DNA of 64,000 bases from Ottelia alismoides (GCA_037367405.1 JAZKJV010002954.1:1-64000); one strand, 5' to 3'; positions 10,626 through 22,578 are shown, counted from the first letter of the stretch. Program-made: numbers and translations. Notes: generated by a model not told the origin, from the sequence alone.

Positions 10626-11179
10626 ATGCTCGCGTTCGAATCGTTCCAACGTGCGCTGCCGTTAGCGGAGTTTTTGGCGAAATACGGGTCGGCGGCAGAT
10701 CAGAAACGGTGGCAGCACACGCGTGAGCGTGCAACACTCAGCGAAGATCAACGCACACTCTTGAAACGCTTCACACGGCGGATGAACGTCTTCATCCTCG
10801 CGGGCGCATGGTGCGGCGATTGTGCTGGACAATGCCCGATCTTAGAACAATTTGCCGAAGTTGCGCCCTCAATTCAGATTCGCTATTTTGACCGCGACGC
10901 TGATCCGGCGGTTCAGAATGAACTCACGATCAACGGCGGCCATCGCGTGCCTGTGGCGGTGTTTTCAGTGAAGATGGTCACGAAGTGTCGCGATTTGGCG
11001 AGCGAACACTGAGTGCGTATCGGCGACTGATCGCGGAACTCGGCGGCGAATCGTGTGGTAGCGGAATCACGTCACACGAGGAACTCGCGAAGGTCACACA
11101 GGACTGGTTGAATGAATTGGAGCGAGTTCAGTGGATTTTGCGACTCTCACCACGCCTGAGACGTTTGCATGGAGACTAA
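10626..11179 (+). CDS. Thioredoxin-fold protein with WCGDC motif (one frameshift)
   Basis: A predicted thiol-disulfide protein of about 184 aa. An N-terminal helical segment precedes a thioredoxin-like core with FILAGAWCGDCAGQCPILEQF, followed by YFDRDADP and the cis-Pro element HRVPVAVF. As read the frame closes at 11012, but adding one T to the TTTT run at 10962 continues it as FFSEDGHEVSRFGERTLSAY to the stop at 11179. The start has a strong AAGGAG 7 nt upstream. No signal peptide is visible, so it is probably cytoplasmic. The partner is unknown. Confidence 0.85.
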
Positions 11180-11242
11180 ACGTACCATAAGTTAACACAA
11201 GGACATGACTCCGTGTCCCTCGCCACCCATAGGCCGCCGACA

Positions 11243-13221
11243 ATGTTTGCTTATCCTTGTCCGTTTTTGCAGCCAACGACTTCTCGCCGCTCCAGAACGC
11301 GCTGGGAATCGCACGATTTGCCCAAAATGCCTCAAACCGATTGTTATTCCAAAACCAAGCGAGGACTCGCCCGCACCGCCGCCGATCGAGACGTCGGACT
11401 CCGACGATCAATTTCCGAATGACGAAGTGCCAATCTCGTTGATGCCGGCCGTGGATGATGGCTACCTCACGCCGCCACCCGCCGCCGAAGTGCCTTCCAT
11501 GCCGCTTGATCGTCCGCTCGCGCGGATCGGCATCCCTGCGGGCACGAGCGCGGACCCCATTCCACTACAACCCCAAGCAGCCGCACTCTTTCATAACCAA
11601 GAATCCCTAAACGAAATGTTTCCGCCGCCGCTCGATGTCGACAGCGGAACCTACCCTCAACCACCGATGCCGCCTGTCGAAGAATTGCTTCCGCCCGTGA
11701 CAAACGCCCCCAACGCCGCCGCCGCGTGCTGGGCTTGTACACCACAAGACACCACCCAAAGCCGAACCGACTCCATTCACCGACAGTAGTTCAAAGCCTT
11801 CGTTGCCCGAAGTGCAATTGCCCAAACAGCCCACACCGTATCCTCCACAGCCGGCTTTCCAACCGCTACCAACACCCAAGCCACAAGCGTCGCCAATACC
11901 CAGCGAGAAAGCCCATACAGGACACACACCCACGGTCCACTCGCATACAGCCCATACACCCTCGGCGCACGCCTACACCGCTCCGGCGACTCCGGTTGTG
12001 CACGCTGGGGTGCCTCACCAACCGGCTGGATTCGCAACCAATGGCTATCCAGCCCCTGGGCGGATCACAGGCGATCATCCCCACGCGGAGAATCAGCCGA
12101 CCCTCAACGGTCAACCGAACGGCGTCGTGACGTTTAATCCGACCCAAGTCGAAGCGATGGACATCGCCGCCGAGTTATCGCAGGCACTGCGAATGAAAAT
12201 GCCGCCGCCTCAGGAACCGCCGAGCGATCTGCGGCTCTCGACGGGCCTCTGGATTGTGCTGATGTCGTGCGGATTGGGGTTGTGGGCGTTTTGCATGCTC
12301 ACGGCGTCGACCGAACTGCTGAAATACGTTGCGGTGATTGGTGGGATCTTGTTTGTATTGGGTTATGTCTGGGTCACAGTGGCACACGGGAAGCGGAAGT
12401 TTATCAACGGTGTGTTAGCCCTTCTGCCGCCCGTGTGGCTGGTGCGAGCGGCCAACATGCCAACCGAGCCAGGCTATCGTCCGTTGCGGTTCGTCGTCGG
12501 CGGCACGATGCTGTTGGTGTTGTACCTGGTCGGACCATACCTACAGCCGATGCTCTACTCGGTCGCGGGTATCGAGAAAGAGACGAACGAGTTGCCGCCA
12601 GAAGTGCGGTACGAGTCGTATCAAACCAAATTGCAAGAAGCAGAGCGCGAGAATAATAGCCAGCGACTGAAAGATTTGCTGGCCGATTTCACAAAACTCT
12701 CAACGATGGGCGATCCAAAGTTGGCCCAAGAACGTGCTGGTTTGATTCCAATTCTGCGTCGTCTGACGAAGAATCCTCGCGGCGAGACGCGCGCCGACGC
12801 CCTGTCGACATTGGTGCTACTGGCCGCGAACGAGAGCAAGGCCGAACTGATCGCTGCGATCAAGTCGGACAATGAGGACGAACGCAAAGCGGCCTATCGG
12901 CTCGCTCCGAAGTTGCCTGACGCAGAAGTTGCGCAGGCGCTGGCCACTCGGGTCGGCGCCGACGATCAACAAGAACTGTTGGCAGATGCGATCCGCGGTA
13001 TGCGTCAGTTCGCGGAATCGCCGTTGTTGCCGTTGTTGAAGTCGAAGGATGGGACGATTCGGTTAACGGCTCAACTCCTGTTACAAGAGCTGGGCGGACC
13101 GAAATCGCTGGAAATGCTACCCAAGATGATCGCTGAAGCCGCGACTCCGAAAGAGCGCCAAGGACTAGAAGCGTTACTGATTCAGATTCGCGCGCAACAG
13201 CCGATTCCAAAAACCCCCTGA
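11243..13221 (+). pseudogene. Zinc-ribbon, proline-rich membrane protein with HEAT-like C-terminus, frameshifted
   Basis: Function is not recognised. The N-terminus, after removing one T from the T5 run near 11275, reads MFAYPCPFCSQRLLAAPERA followed by CPKCLKPIV, a two-CxxC zinc ribbon. Next comes a long Pro-rich linker with runs of PHTH/AHTPS-like residues, then a hydrophobic block (LWIVLMSCGLGLWAFCML and GGILFVLGYVWVTV). A third hydrophobic stretch is VVGGTMLLVLYLVGPYL. The C-terminal 200 residues are helical, with alternating LVLLAANESKAELIAAI / ATRVGADDQQELLADAI units resembling HEAT-type repeats. A second frame break lies near 11715 in a GCC-repeat stretch. The ribbon-plus-membrane layout occurs in planctomycete hypothetical proteins. 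Confidence 0.7.
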
Positions 13222-13235
13222 CGAAGTCGCCGTCG

Positions 13236-13303
13236 CCCACCGAACGACGACAGCACGGAGAGGTAACGAGTTTCTATCTTCGTGCTGACGCCGTTCGGTG
13301 GGG
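13236..13303. terminator. Compound hairpin between convergent genes, probable bidirectional terminator
   Basis: The outer arms CCCACCGAACG (13236-13246) and CGTTCGGTGGG (13292-13302) are perfectly complementary. Inside them CAGCACG (13251-13257) pairs with CGTGCTG (13281-13287). The plus-strand side is followed by GGACTTTTCT. It sits between the stop codons of two convergent genes, consistent with termination from both sides. Confidence 0.72.
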
Positions 13304-13323
13304 GACTTTTCTCGTCGGGAATC

Positions 13324-15632
13324 TCACGGCGCTGCTTTCTTCGCAGGGAGTTTCGTGTAGGTCTGCAATAAGCGACCGCTCTCCTCCTTCGCCGTAAAAT
13401 CACCTGGCCGCTTGTCGCCGCTCATCGCCAGACAGATTTTCAATGAATCACCCTTGATCTCATAAATGCCGACGAGCGTTTTGCCCGCGAGCGGACCGTC
13501 GGAAACCGTCACGTCGATCGTCGGCGGTTGCTTCGTTGAATCGATTGAAAATGTCGCTTTTGACACAGTATCCTCGCCCTTTCGCACGATACGCTCATCC
13601 CCCTTCACGACGAGTGTCATCTCCTCCACCGCTTCCTTCGGTGCCTCCTTGCCGCTCTGCGTGATACTCAACACCTGCCACTCGCCCTGGAACGCGTCCA
13701 GGTTGGGTTTCGGTTTCTGAACCAACGACACGGTCGGCGTAACGACGGTCGAGAATGCGATACCGTCCGGTTCGCGCGCGACGTCGTATTTCGCGACGAC
13801 CTTCCCAGCGGACAAATCGACAACCGCGATCGCCTTCGATAGGAACATCGAACAGTACGCGAACTTGCTGTCGGACGAAACCGTCATCGACGCCGCTCCG
13901 GAAATCGGTCCAGGAGTGTCGAACAAAATCGGTCCAGCGTTCAAATCGATTCGCTTCGTTTCACGCATCGTTTTCGCATCGAAGACTGTGAGTTCGCCGG
14001 ATGCGGTCTCCGCAACCAAGACCGACTCGCCGTTCGGTGTGAACTGGAGGCGGAACGGCATCCCTGCTGACGGAAGTGTTTTCAGAATCGCACCATCTTC
14101 GGTCGCGACCACACTGATCGTGTTGTCCGCACGATTGCCGACCCAAAGATATTTCCCATCCGGCGACAACGCGACGCCTTCGGGAGCTTTACCGACTCGG
14201 ATATCTTTCAGTTTCTCGCTTTTCGCGAGGTCGAATGCCGAGGCCGTGTCGGACAGCACGTTCGTGGTGTACGCTCGCTGCAACTTTGCCGAGGCGACGA
14301 CCATGTGAGTGCCAGGGTGCGCCGACCGTAATTTGCGAACGGTTGTCGCGCGAGCGGCGTCGATCTCGACGATGGCTTCCGCTTTCTCCACCGTACAAAG
14401 TAATCGCTCGTCGCTGAGCCAACAGAGTCCGTGCGGCGCGTTGCCCTCGCCGACTTCAATCGTCTTGGTCACTTTACCCGTGGTAACATCAACGAGCGTG
14501 ACCGTGCTGCCGAACTTCGCGCCGAACGGCAATCCATAGTTCGAGACAGCGGCGAGTTTACCGTTCGGCGAAACCGCAACCTCGTGTGGACACGTGCCAG
14601 TGTTCACGACGGCACGCACTTTGCCCGTGGCCGGATCGAGCATCGAGAGCGTCGACTCGCGCTGGCTGACCACCAACAGCGTGCCGACTGTGTTCGCGCG
14701 ATCGTCCTTCGCCAGGGCGCGTTGTTGGGGGGCGGCAGTATCCGATTTCGTCGGTGGTCCATCGCCAAACGCCGTCCAGGTCGCGGTGCCGACCGCGACG
14801 AGCAACGTCACGGCGATCGCCACAATTGTGCGCCCACTGGTGCGGGTCAATTCTCGCATGGTATCCTCGGTTAGTTGGTTGATGGTGGGTGATGTACAAC
14901 CGTTGCGGGCAGCGGTAGTCGTAGCTCGCACCAGTTCTGGCGATGGCGCTGAACTGGCTCGTGATTCACCGAGCCAAGCCAGAACTGTCGCGAGGGAAAG
15001 GGTGACCCCACGGCGGACCAAGCGCGAACGCAGCAACTCACGCCCCTTCGACAATCGACTCTTGAGTGTGCCCAGCGGACACCGAAGTAACTGAGCAGCG
15101 GCTTGGACCGTGTGCCCTTTCGTGTGCCCTTCGAGGTGACACATCACGATGGGATGCCGATACTGATCCGGCAATTCGCCGAGTTCCGCCCAAACGATCG
15201 CAACCGCTTCTTGAGTGACCGAACGCGATAGAGGGTCCACATCGCGACCGCAGTCCAACGAATTGAGCGAGAGGGGGCCATTCACGGTCGTCGTCACCTC
15301 GCGGGTGTGATGTCGGGTGCGACGTTGCAGTGTCCGGCGTGCCACGCGCGCCGCGACGCCGCAAAGCCAACTGCTGAGCGATGACGGCTCACGAATGCGC
15401 GCGCGCCGCATTGCATCAAGGTGATGAACGTGGCTTGAAAGGCATCATCCGCATCTGGGCCGTTGCCGAGAATGCCGCGACACATCGCCCAGACTGTCGG
15501 ACCGTGGCGCTGCACACGAGATCGAACGCGGCTTGGCCCAGCGCGCGGGTCCGGACCGCAGCAGCGAGACACCAACTCGGCGTCGCTTGGTTCGGGCACG
15601 ATTGTAACGATCGGATGACTACTCCCAACCAT
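13324..15632 (-). pseudogene. ECF sigma factor fused to a membrane helix, YVTN/WD40 propeller and TIGR03067 domain; frameshifted at the N-terminus
   Basis: A regulator-sensor fusion of about 770 aa. The N-terminal sigma region 2 (DADDAFQATFITLM) and region 4 (LPDQYRHPIVMCHLEGHT, then LGTLKSRLSKGRELLRSRL) form an extracytoplasmic-function sigma factor. Then follow a transmembrane helix (IVAIAVTLLVAVGTATW), a seven-bladed-type propeller with repeats such as VAVSPNGKLAAVSNYG and VALSPDGKYLWVGNRADNT, and a C-terminal TIGR03067 domain (FQGEWQVLSITQSGKEAP). The ATG at 15632 has GAGGA 5 nt upstream. Two or three frame breaks occur between about 15410 and 15560. From 15411 to the stop the frame is open. 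Such sigma-propeller fusions are typical of Gemmata relatives. The target promoters are unknown. Confidence 0.85.
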
Positions 15633-15813
15633 TGCGTTCCTCGCACATCACAGTTCAGTGCAGGTTCGACGCGGTTGGGATGACGAAAAGTGGAAAAAAT
15701 CGAATTGAATATGATCGATTCCGACGACTAATCGATCCGCACTTTCGCGCCGAAGTCGCGTTTCTGATCGCTAATGAAGTAAGGTATCGCACGCGGCGTC
15801 GATCAAGTCTGGG

Positions 15814-17356
15814 CTAAAGTTCACGCGTTCCATGTTGAATTTCGCGATCGAAAATCATCTGATCGAGAATATCACGTGGTTGGCACATCCGGAACGGGCG
15901 GTTGTTCGGTCGATACCATTTCTCGATGAGATAATCGATGCCATTCGTATCAAACTCGACGCGCCGGCCCTTACACACCAGTTCCCAAATTTTTCGATAC
16001 TGCTCTTCGCTCGGGTTCCCAACTTCGATCTTGAACTTGATCCGCCGCAAGAAGGCCTCGTCCGCCAACTGCGTGGGGTCAAGGTTCGTACTGAAGATCA
16101 AGATTTCATCAAAGGGAACTTCTACCTTAGTACCTGAGATAGTATTGAGATAATCGTACTTTTTCTCCAATGGTACAATCCAACGATTCAACAAATCCAT
16201 CGGCCGCACTTGTTGGCGGCCGAAGTCATCAATCATAAAGATGCCACCATTGGCTTTCATCTGAAGAGGAGCTTCATAAAACTTACCTGTTGAATTATAC
16301 TTTAGGTCTAACATCGACATCGTCAATTCGCCGCCGACAACGACGGTGGGCGCTTGATCTTGATAAATCTCCGATCATATTCACTGGCTTTCTTCATGAT
16401 GCCGCCAGTGTCCCCACTATCATCTTCGCGAATCGGCGTGTGAAGAATTGGATCATAAACTTTAATGATTTGACCATTCGCTTCCACGGCGTGCGGAATA
16501 TAAATCGTATCACCCATTAGACGTGTAATCCGCTCCGCAATACTCGTTTTTACCATTACCAGGATAGCCGAAGAAAAAGATCGATTGTGCCGAGTTAATT
16601 GCCGGACCAATGCCATTAAACATCTCATCTGAGATAATCAAATCCCTCAAATGCTTTGCGCACGCTCCGGCGTGTGACGACATTCTTTTTGACGGTCTGA
16701 GCCAATACCGATTCGACGTAGTCCGCGAATGAATGGTATCGGTAAGGTCCGACGTAGGAGGTTTTTTCCATCGCCTCTTGCAGTGCGGCGGTCCCTTTTG
16801 GCGGTTTGATTTCGTAAATGAACGACGCATCACCGCCGCCCGACCCACGCTGACCAACGATGTCAACCAAAGTTTGCTTGCGCATCGCCTGCAAGACGGT
16901 GCTGATGACCGGAAACGGAAACCGATAACTCCCACGCGATTTCACTACCCGTGATTTGGCCGCGTGTGAAAATGCTGCGTAAACCATGTCGAACAAACGA
17001 CGACGTCAGGCCGAGGTCTTCCCACTTCGACGGCACACGCGGCACGTAAGAATTCACCGTACTCGGCGTTGCTTCCTCGTCCGTCGGTGGCGCATCGCCG
17101 AGCAACGTTACCCCTTCGAGGCTACCGTACTGCTCCCGCTTCGACGAGTAGTTGTTCGAAATGTACCTTGTGAAGACGCAAATGATCGACGGCTTCCTTG
17201 TCGCCGAGTGCTTCGGCCTGGGCAAGACAATCCAAGACTGCCGGCGCAATCACATACTTCACGCCATCCCAGGTACAGATGATGCAAATACTCGCCAGGC
17301 CGCACATAGCAGTCAGGCGTGTGGTTCGGCGTTTGCAACATTTGCTGGTATGCCAT
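15814..17356 (-). pseudogene. AAA-family ATPase, frameshifted
   Basis: An ATPase of about 510 aa. The C-terminal ATPase domain shows Walker A GYPGNGKTSIAERI, Walker B GGIFMIDDFGR, a sensor-1-like ILIFSTNLDPTQL and the basic stretch ADEAFLRRIKFKIEVG. The N-terminal domain has EYLHHLYWDGVKYVIAPAVLD-like sequence and an uncharacterised helical region. As read there are at least six frame breaks, including one inside Walker A where a run of five A at 16547-16551 should be four, and others near 17270, 17130, 16993, 16650 and 16345. All are homopolymer changes. The start at 17356 is a guess from the first plausible ATG. The ATPase is MoxR-like in style, but the specific family is not assigned. Divergent from the metalloprotease, 180 bp away. 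Confidence 0.78.
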
Positions 17357-17535
17357 TACGGAGCATATCGGTTTATAGCACCTCGATCCTTCGCACATCG
17401 CCTTGAGTAAAATCGGACCGTTTCCGCTTCGGCGTCCCAATCGCACGATTCGATCCTTGAAATTTACCCAGTTTTACTGATATGCTGATACAACTCCGCT
17501 CAGTCGGATTGTCTGAATTCCCCTGGAGTCACTTT

Positions 17536-20302
17536 ATGCGAGCGATTTCTGCTCATTCCGTTGGCCGCCTGGTTTCATCGGCCTCGGCGTCGAAAGTCGT
17601 GGCCAGTCGTCCTCAGCCGAACTCGCGAAAGCATTGGCGGCGGACCGGGCGCGATGCCGGAACGGAAATTTCCAGACTTCGACAGCGTCGTGAAAGGCGC
17701 AAAAGTGTACGAAGGGGCTGATGACGCTCCATCAGAAAGACGAGCACGTTTACGCGGAAGTCCAACGTTCCAGTTCGACCGACGTTTCTGCTACCGATCA
17801 GCATCGTACGCGGTGCGGGCATGGGTGGCACGACGCCTGAACTTCGATGAGCAATGGGTGATTAGTTTCAAGCGAGTCGGCGATAAGGTGCAACTCATTC
17901 GCCGCAACCCACGCTTCACGGCGAAGTCCGGTACGGCGATGGCGAAGGCGGTTGAAACGACTTACAACGACAGCATCTTGATGAGCCTGCCGATCAAAAC
18001 GCTCAATCCCATGAAGGGTAGCGTGGTCATCGACTTGAAACCAGATTTTCTTCTCGGACCTCGGCCAAATCGGCCTCGGATTCCTGGATTCGTCGCGAAC
18101 AACCTGGGGAAAATCAAAGCGTTCAAGAAGAACATCGAGTTGCAGGTGCAGGCGACCTTCAGCGGCGGGGCGACGTGGGGGAATGGACGACGTCATCGAT
18201 AGCCGCGGCATTTACAATCATGATTCAATATGGCATCGTCGAGTTGCCCGAGTTTGGTTATCAGCCACGATTCGCGGATCCCGCGTGTTGGCCACTTCCT
18301 GACCGCGATTAAAGACTTTTCGCGTGAGAATCCGGATACGAGTTTTGTGCGCATGATTAATCGGTGGCGTCTCGAACGCCCAGCGTCGGCACCGCCGTGG
18401 AAAGAGGCGGCAAACTCGTTCCGCCCGTCAAGCCGATTGTATTTTGGATCGAAAACAAGCGTGCCGGAAGAGTTCCGCACGGCGGTCCGCGAAGGGATTC
18501 TGGAGTGGAACAAAGCGTACGAGAAGATCGGCTTCAAGAATGCGATCGAAGTCCGGCAACAAGAAGCCGGCGAGTTCGATCCGGAAGATATCACATACGC
18601 AACATTCCGTTGGATCGCGTCGGGACGTACCGTTCGCCATCGGGCCATCTCGTGCCGAATCCGTTCACGGGTGAAATCCTCGGACGCCGACATTCTCTTG
18701 ACGCCAGATACATCCAATATTACCGCCAAGAAAACAGTCTGTTCCGGCAATGACAAGGGGCGAATGATCGAGCCAGTCAGCCCAATCGCGCCGCCCACAA
18801 GCTCTGGGATGTGCCCGAGCATCCGTGGCGTCGCGTGGTATGGAAAAGAGTTGGAACGATCGCAAACAGCCCGCTCACGGACGAGGAACGACAACAGCAG
18901 CATCTGAATTTGATGCGGAACGGTTTGTGTCTCTGCACAACGGCATAAGCGGAACGAGTTTGGCATTGGCGGCGATGCACCTCGCGGCGGCGGTCGGTAC
19001 GAAAGATGGCGAAAAGGTGCCGGACGAACTGCTGCAACAAGCGTGAAAGAAACAACCATGCACGAAGTCGGCCACACACTCGGCTTGCGGCACAACTCAA
19101 GGCCAGTACGATGCTCGCGAACGATCAACTCCACGACACGACCATCACCGCGAAAGCAAGGACTGGTCGGGAGTGTGATGGACTACAACCCTGCGAACAT
19201 CGCGCCGCCTGGCGTGAAAACAGGGCGACTACTTTACCAGCCACGCTCGGGCCATACGATTACTGGGCGATTGAATATGCGTACAAACCGCTCAGCGGCG
19301 GCCCAGACGGTGGAAATCGCGGAACTGAAAAAGATCGCGTCGAGGTCGCCGATCCGAACCTGATCTACGGCACGGACGAAGACCTGTACGCAGTCCAGAT
19401 CCGTTTATCAATCAGTGGGACATGGGCCCGACCCCATGAAGTTTAGCCAAGATCGAATCAAGATCGCACAAGACCTATTGACGAAGCTCGTCGACAAAGC
19501 GGTCGAGAACGGCGAGAGCTACGCACGGTTGCGGAACGCGTTTGGCCTGGTGATCGGCGCCTACGGTAATGGTGCATATTTGACGGCGCGGCATATCGGT
19601 GGCGTGGTGGTGAATCGCGATCACAAGGGCGATCCGGAACGGCCGCGATCCGCTCGTGCCGGTCAATCGGAGAAACAGCGAGCCGCACTCAAGTATCTCC
19701 AGGAGACAACCTGCTGACAAGCCGTTCACGTTCCCACCCGAACTGATGCGAAAGCTGACGACGGAGAAATGGTCGCACTGGGGGACACGGATGCGCATGG
19801 GTGCGGGCGAATATCCGTTGAATGAACAGGTGCTGAGTATTCAGGAAAACGGTGTTAGACGAATGCTCGACGCTGGCACGTCAGCCGGGATTCAGACTCG
19901 ACTGCGTTGGTCGCGAAGGATCAGAAGGGCGTTGGCGATCAGCGAAGTCTTCCGCACGCTAACCGACGCGACATTCGCCGATCTGCCGCTGAAGGACAGC
20001 CGACAGTGAAATCGTCGGTCATCATGCGGAACCTTCAGCGTGCGTATGTCGGCCGTTTGGCAGGCATGGTGCTGGGGAAGAACACCAATTCGCTCGGCTC
20101 GTTCATCATCTTACTCGGTGGCGGCGCCGAGGTACCGGCCGACGCAAGACCCTCGCACGCAAGCATCTCAAGGAGATTGCGGAGCGAATTCAAGTCGCGG
20201 AGAAGAGCGAAAAAGATGAGTTGGTGTTGGCCGTACTTGTCCGAACTGCGTGAACGCATCGGCAAAGTACTGGATGCGAAAATCACCGCAAACGAGCCGT
20301 AA
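17536..20302 (+). pseudogene. Zinc-dependent metalloprotease (DUF5117/DUF4953-like), heavily frameshifted
   Basis: A secreted or periplasmic metallopeptidase of about 920 aa. The ATG at 17536 follows GGAG and leads into a hydrophobic LLIPLAAW segment, a possible signal peptide. Fragments in all three frames line up as KFPDFDSVVKGAKV, LNFDEQWVISFKRVGDKV, ILEWNKAYEKIGFKNAIEV, the zinc site HEVGHTLGLRHN (HExxHxxGxxH; 19062-19094), the Met-turn region GSVMDYNPANIAPPG, DYWAIEYAYKPLSGG and FGLVIGAYGNGAY. The order matches the family that carries DUF5117 and DUF4953 in Bacteroidetes and planctomycetes. More than ten frame breaks are present, the highest density in the window. The example just after the zinc site (TC to TTC near 19095) is again a one-base run change. 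The stop at 20302 is fairly secure. Biological decay cannot be excluded here. Confidence 0.8.
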
Positions 20303-20323
20303 ACGGACCTCCCTGAGCCGCCG

Positions 20324-20405
20324 GATTCACACGGACTCACACAGATTCAAAACCCTCGTCACAATCGTGATCTGGTTTTCAATCCGTGTAAGTCTGTGTG
20401 AATCG
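20324..20405. repeat. Long imperfect inverted repeat between convergent genes
   Basis: The left arm GATTCACACGGACTCACACA continues through GATTCAAAACC, and the right arm GGTTTTCAATCCGTGTAAGT continues through CTGTGTGAATC. They fold over about 31 bp with three mismatches that would be G-U pairs in one transcript. It lies 22 bp past the metalloprotease stop and about 60 bp before the sigma-54 activator stop, so a bidirectional terminator is likely. The CACACRGA repeats also resemble dispersed repetitive elements. Confidence 0.6.
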
Positions 20406-20461
20406 CGATCCTCGGCATTGATGTGTGGCAAATCCCACTCGGTTCTCTCCAGCGTTCTCTG

Positions 20462-22397
20462 TTATCCTTCGCGTTTGATCACGTAGCCCTTTGATTTTCG
20501 ATCGAGAGTCGAGCGTTCAATGCCCAACAACTCTGCCGTCCGTGAATTTGTTCCACTGAGTGGTACTCCAACGTCCGCGGGATGTGCAGTTTCTCAACAG
20601 CCTCCAACGACAAGGGTTCAAACTCGACCGTCGCTTTCATGACCCGGCGCTGGTTCGAGCGCGCTCAACCAGATGTCCCCTCTTCGATTTGAGCACCATG
20701 CGCTAAGACGACCGCGCGTTCAATGACATTCCGCAATTCGCGTACGTTCCCTGGCCAAGAATACGCCTTTAACTTCGCGATTGCCCCTTCCGAAAATCCC
20801 TTCAATTTCGGCCCGTCTCGTGCGTGTAGCGCTGGAAAAAATGATCCGCGAGCAACGGCAAATCTCGGCGCGTTCACCGCAACGGCGGCACGTCGACCTG
20901 CACCACTTGCAGCGATAGAAGAGATCTTTGCGAAACGTGCCGGCCTTCACGCTTCTTCGAGAGTTCGGTTCGTTGCAGCAATCACCGCCACATCGACGCG
21001 AATGGGCGTGTTACCGCCAACGCGTTCGAAACGCCCTGGCCCTCCCAGCACTCGCAAGAGTTTCGCTTGTGTGCCGATGCTCATTTCGCCGATTTCATCG
21101 AGGAAAATCGAGCCGCCATCCGCCGATTCAAACTTGCCGATCATGCGGCCGTCGCGCCCGTGAACGCCCCCTTCTCATGGCCGAACAACTCGCTTTCCAG
21201 CAACGATTCGGTGAGAGCCGCACAGTTTAGGCAAATGAACGGACGATCACGCCGCGGACTGGAAAGTGGAATCGCGTGAGCGACGAGTTCCTTGCCGACG
21301 CCGCTCTCGCCTCGCACAAGGACCGTCGTACGTGCCGCCGCGACTCGTGCGATTTGGTCCTCGATCTTGCGAATCGCGGCACTTTGGCCGATCAACGAAC
21401 TCTCGAGCTTTAATCGATCTTTGAGCGAACGAACTTCGGCCCGACAACTCCGCTTCGCGTTTCAGACGTTGCCAGACGATGCCGAACTGGCGGGCGATCG
21501 CCAACACCACATCCAAGTCGTCCGCGTTCAAGCGTCGATCGCGGTGCCGCTGTAGAGATGGACCAAGCCTTGCACATCGTTATCCGCCAGAACCGGCGCG
21601 CAGATCAGGCTCGCGGCGCGGAGATCGCTAAGACTCTCACGATTTTTGAGGCTCGGTTCCGAAGCCACCATCCTCGGCCAGTACGGCTTGTTTGGTATTG
21701 AGCACTTCCCGTGGACACAAAGTGCGAGACCTTGTGATAGGTCTTCATTTGCGGGTTGCGGGTGCGATAGGCGAACGGTTCGGCGAGCGATTGGGCGTGA
21801 TCGCGAGGATCGCCGCAACTTCCGCTTGGGTGGCGCGGAATAGCCCATCGAGAACGAAGTCCGCGAGGGCTGGCGGCGTGGCGGCCGTCGCCGAATCGAC
21901 GGCGAGTTGAAACAGAATCTGCACCGCATCGGAGGCGGCAATCGCTGCGGCGCGACGACTTTGGTGCGATCATCCGCAACGCGCTGCGAGGGCAGGTATC
22001 GGCGTTTCGGCGAGCCGCGTGCGAATCGCGATATTTGACGTCGCCGGACGGTGTGGGGAAATCGGGCGTGGGAAGTTGGTTGAGCGTTTCAGCGAAGAGG
22101 AAGCGACTGGTCCCCCATTCCGCACACGGTCTTCCGGACGGAGGGCTGTTCCGTTTTCCACTTTCGTTTCATTCAGGTGGCAGCGTTGAGGCTACCGAGA
22201 TCACGGAGAAACCAATTGCCCTCATGGCAGTAAATTTCCGCATGTTCGCGCGAACACAGATCGTCGCGGAGATGAATCCGATTCGTGGGGGCGCGGCCAA
22301 GGCTGTAGCGAATCGTGGGGATCAGTGGTACGACATCGCCGTAGCCTGTGTCGGTACAGGCGACGAGATAAGCGGTGGGGGGTGTATCAACCGCCAC
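20462..22397 (-). pseudogene. FHA-GAF-sigma-54 AAA-Fis transcriptional activator, frameshifted
   Basis: A bacterial enhancer-binding protein of about 640 aa that would activate sigma-54 promoters. The GTG at 22397 is preceded by GGAGG. The N-terminal FHA domain carries SLGRAPTNRIHLRDDLCSRE plus HAEI, the phosphothreonine-binding signature. A GAF-like region follows. The AAA domain has Walker [16 protein letters not shown], the sigma-54 contact loop EKGAFTGA and Walker [13 protein letters not shown]. Next come [20 protein letters not shown] and a Fis-type helix-turn-helix ending AELLGIERSTLDRKSKGYVI. At least seven frame breaks occur, mostly in the GAF part. It is downstream of a serine/threonine kinase on the same strand, 181 bp away, suggesting kinase-FHA coupling. 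Confidence 0.85.
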
Positions 22398-22578
22398 GAA
22401 CGGTTTCCTCCGCGCGTAAAGATGTCAATACGTGTGTTTTACAGCTTGATGGGCATGGGGGGTAGCGGAGTTTTTGTGTTGTCCACAGAGACGACGGTCA
22501 TTGACGAGTCCAAATGACTTCTTGGCTACCGTTGCTACCGAGGAGTGATTCGGGTTATCTGGATTGATTGCGAGCCAC

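Noticed and set aside
16547..16551. Loss of the AAA ATPase Walker A motif by frameshift
   Set aside because: The break is one extra base in a run of five A. Removing it restores GNGKTSIAERI followed by intact downstream sequence, so a base-calling error is more likely than true inactivation.
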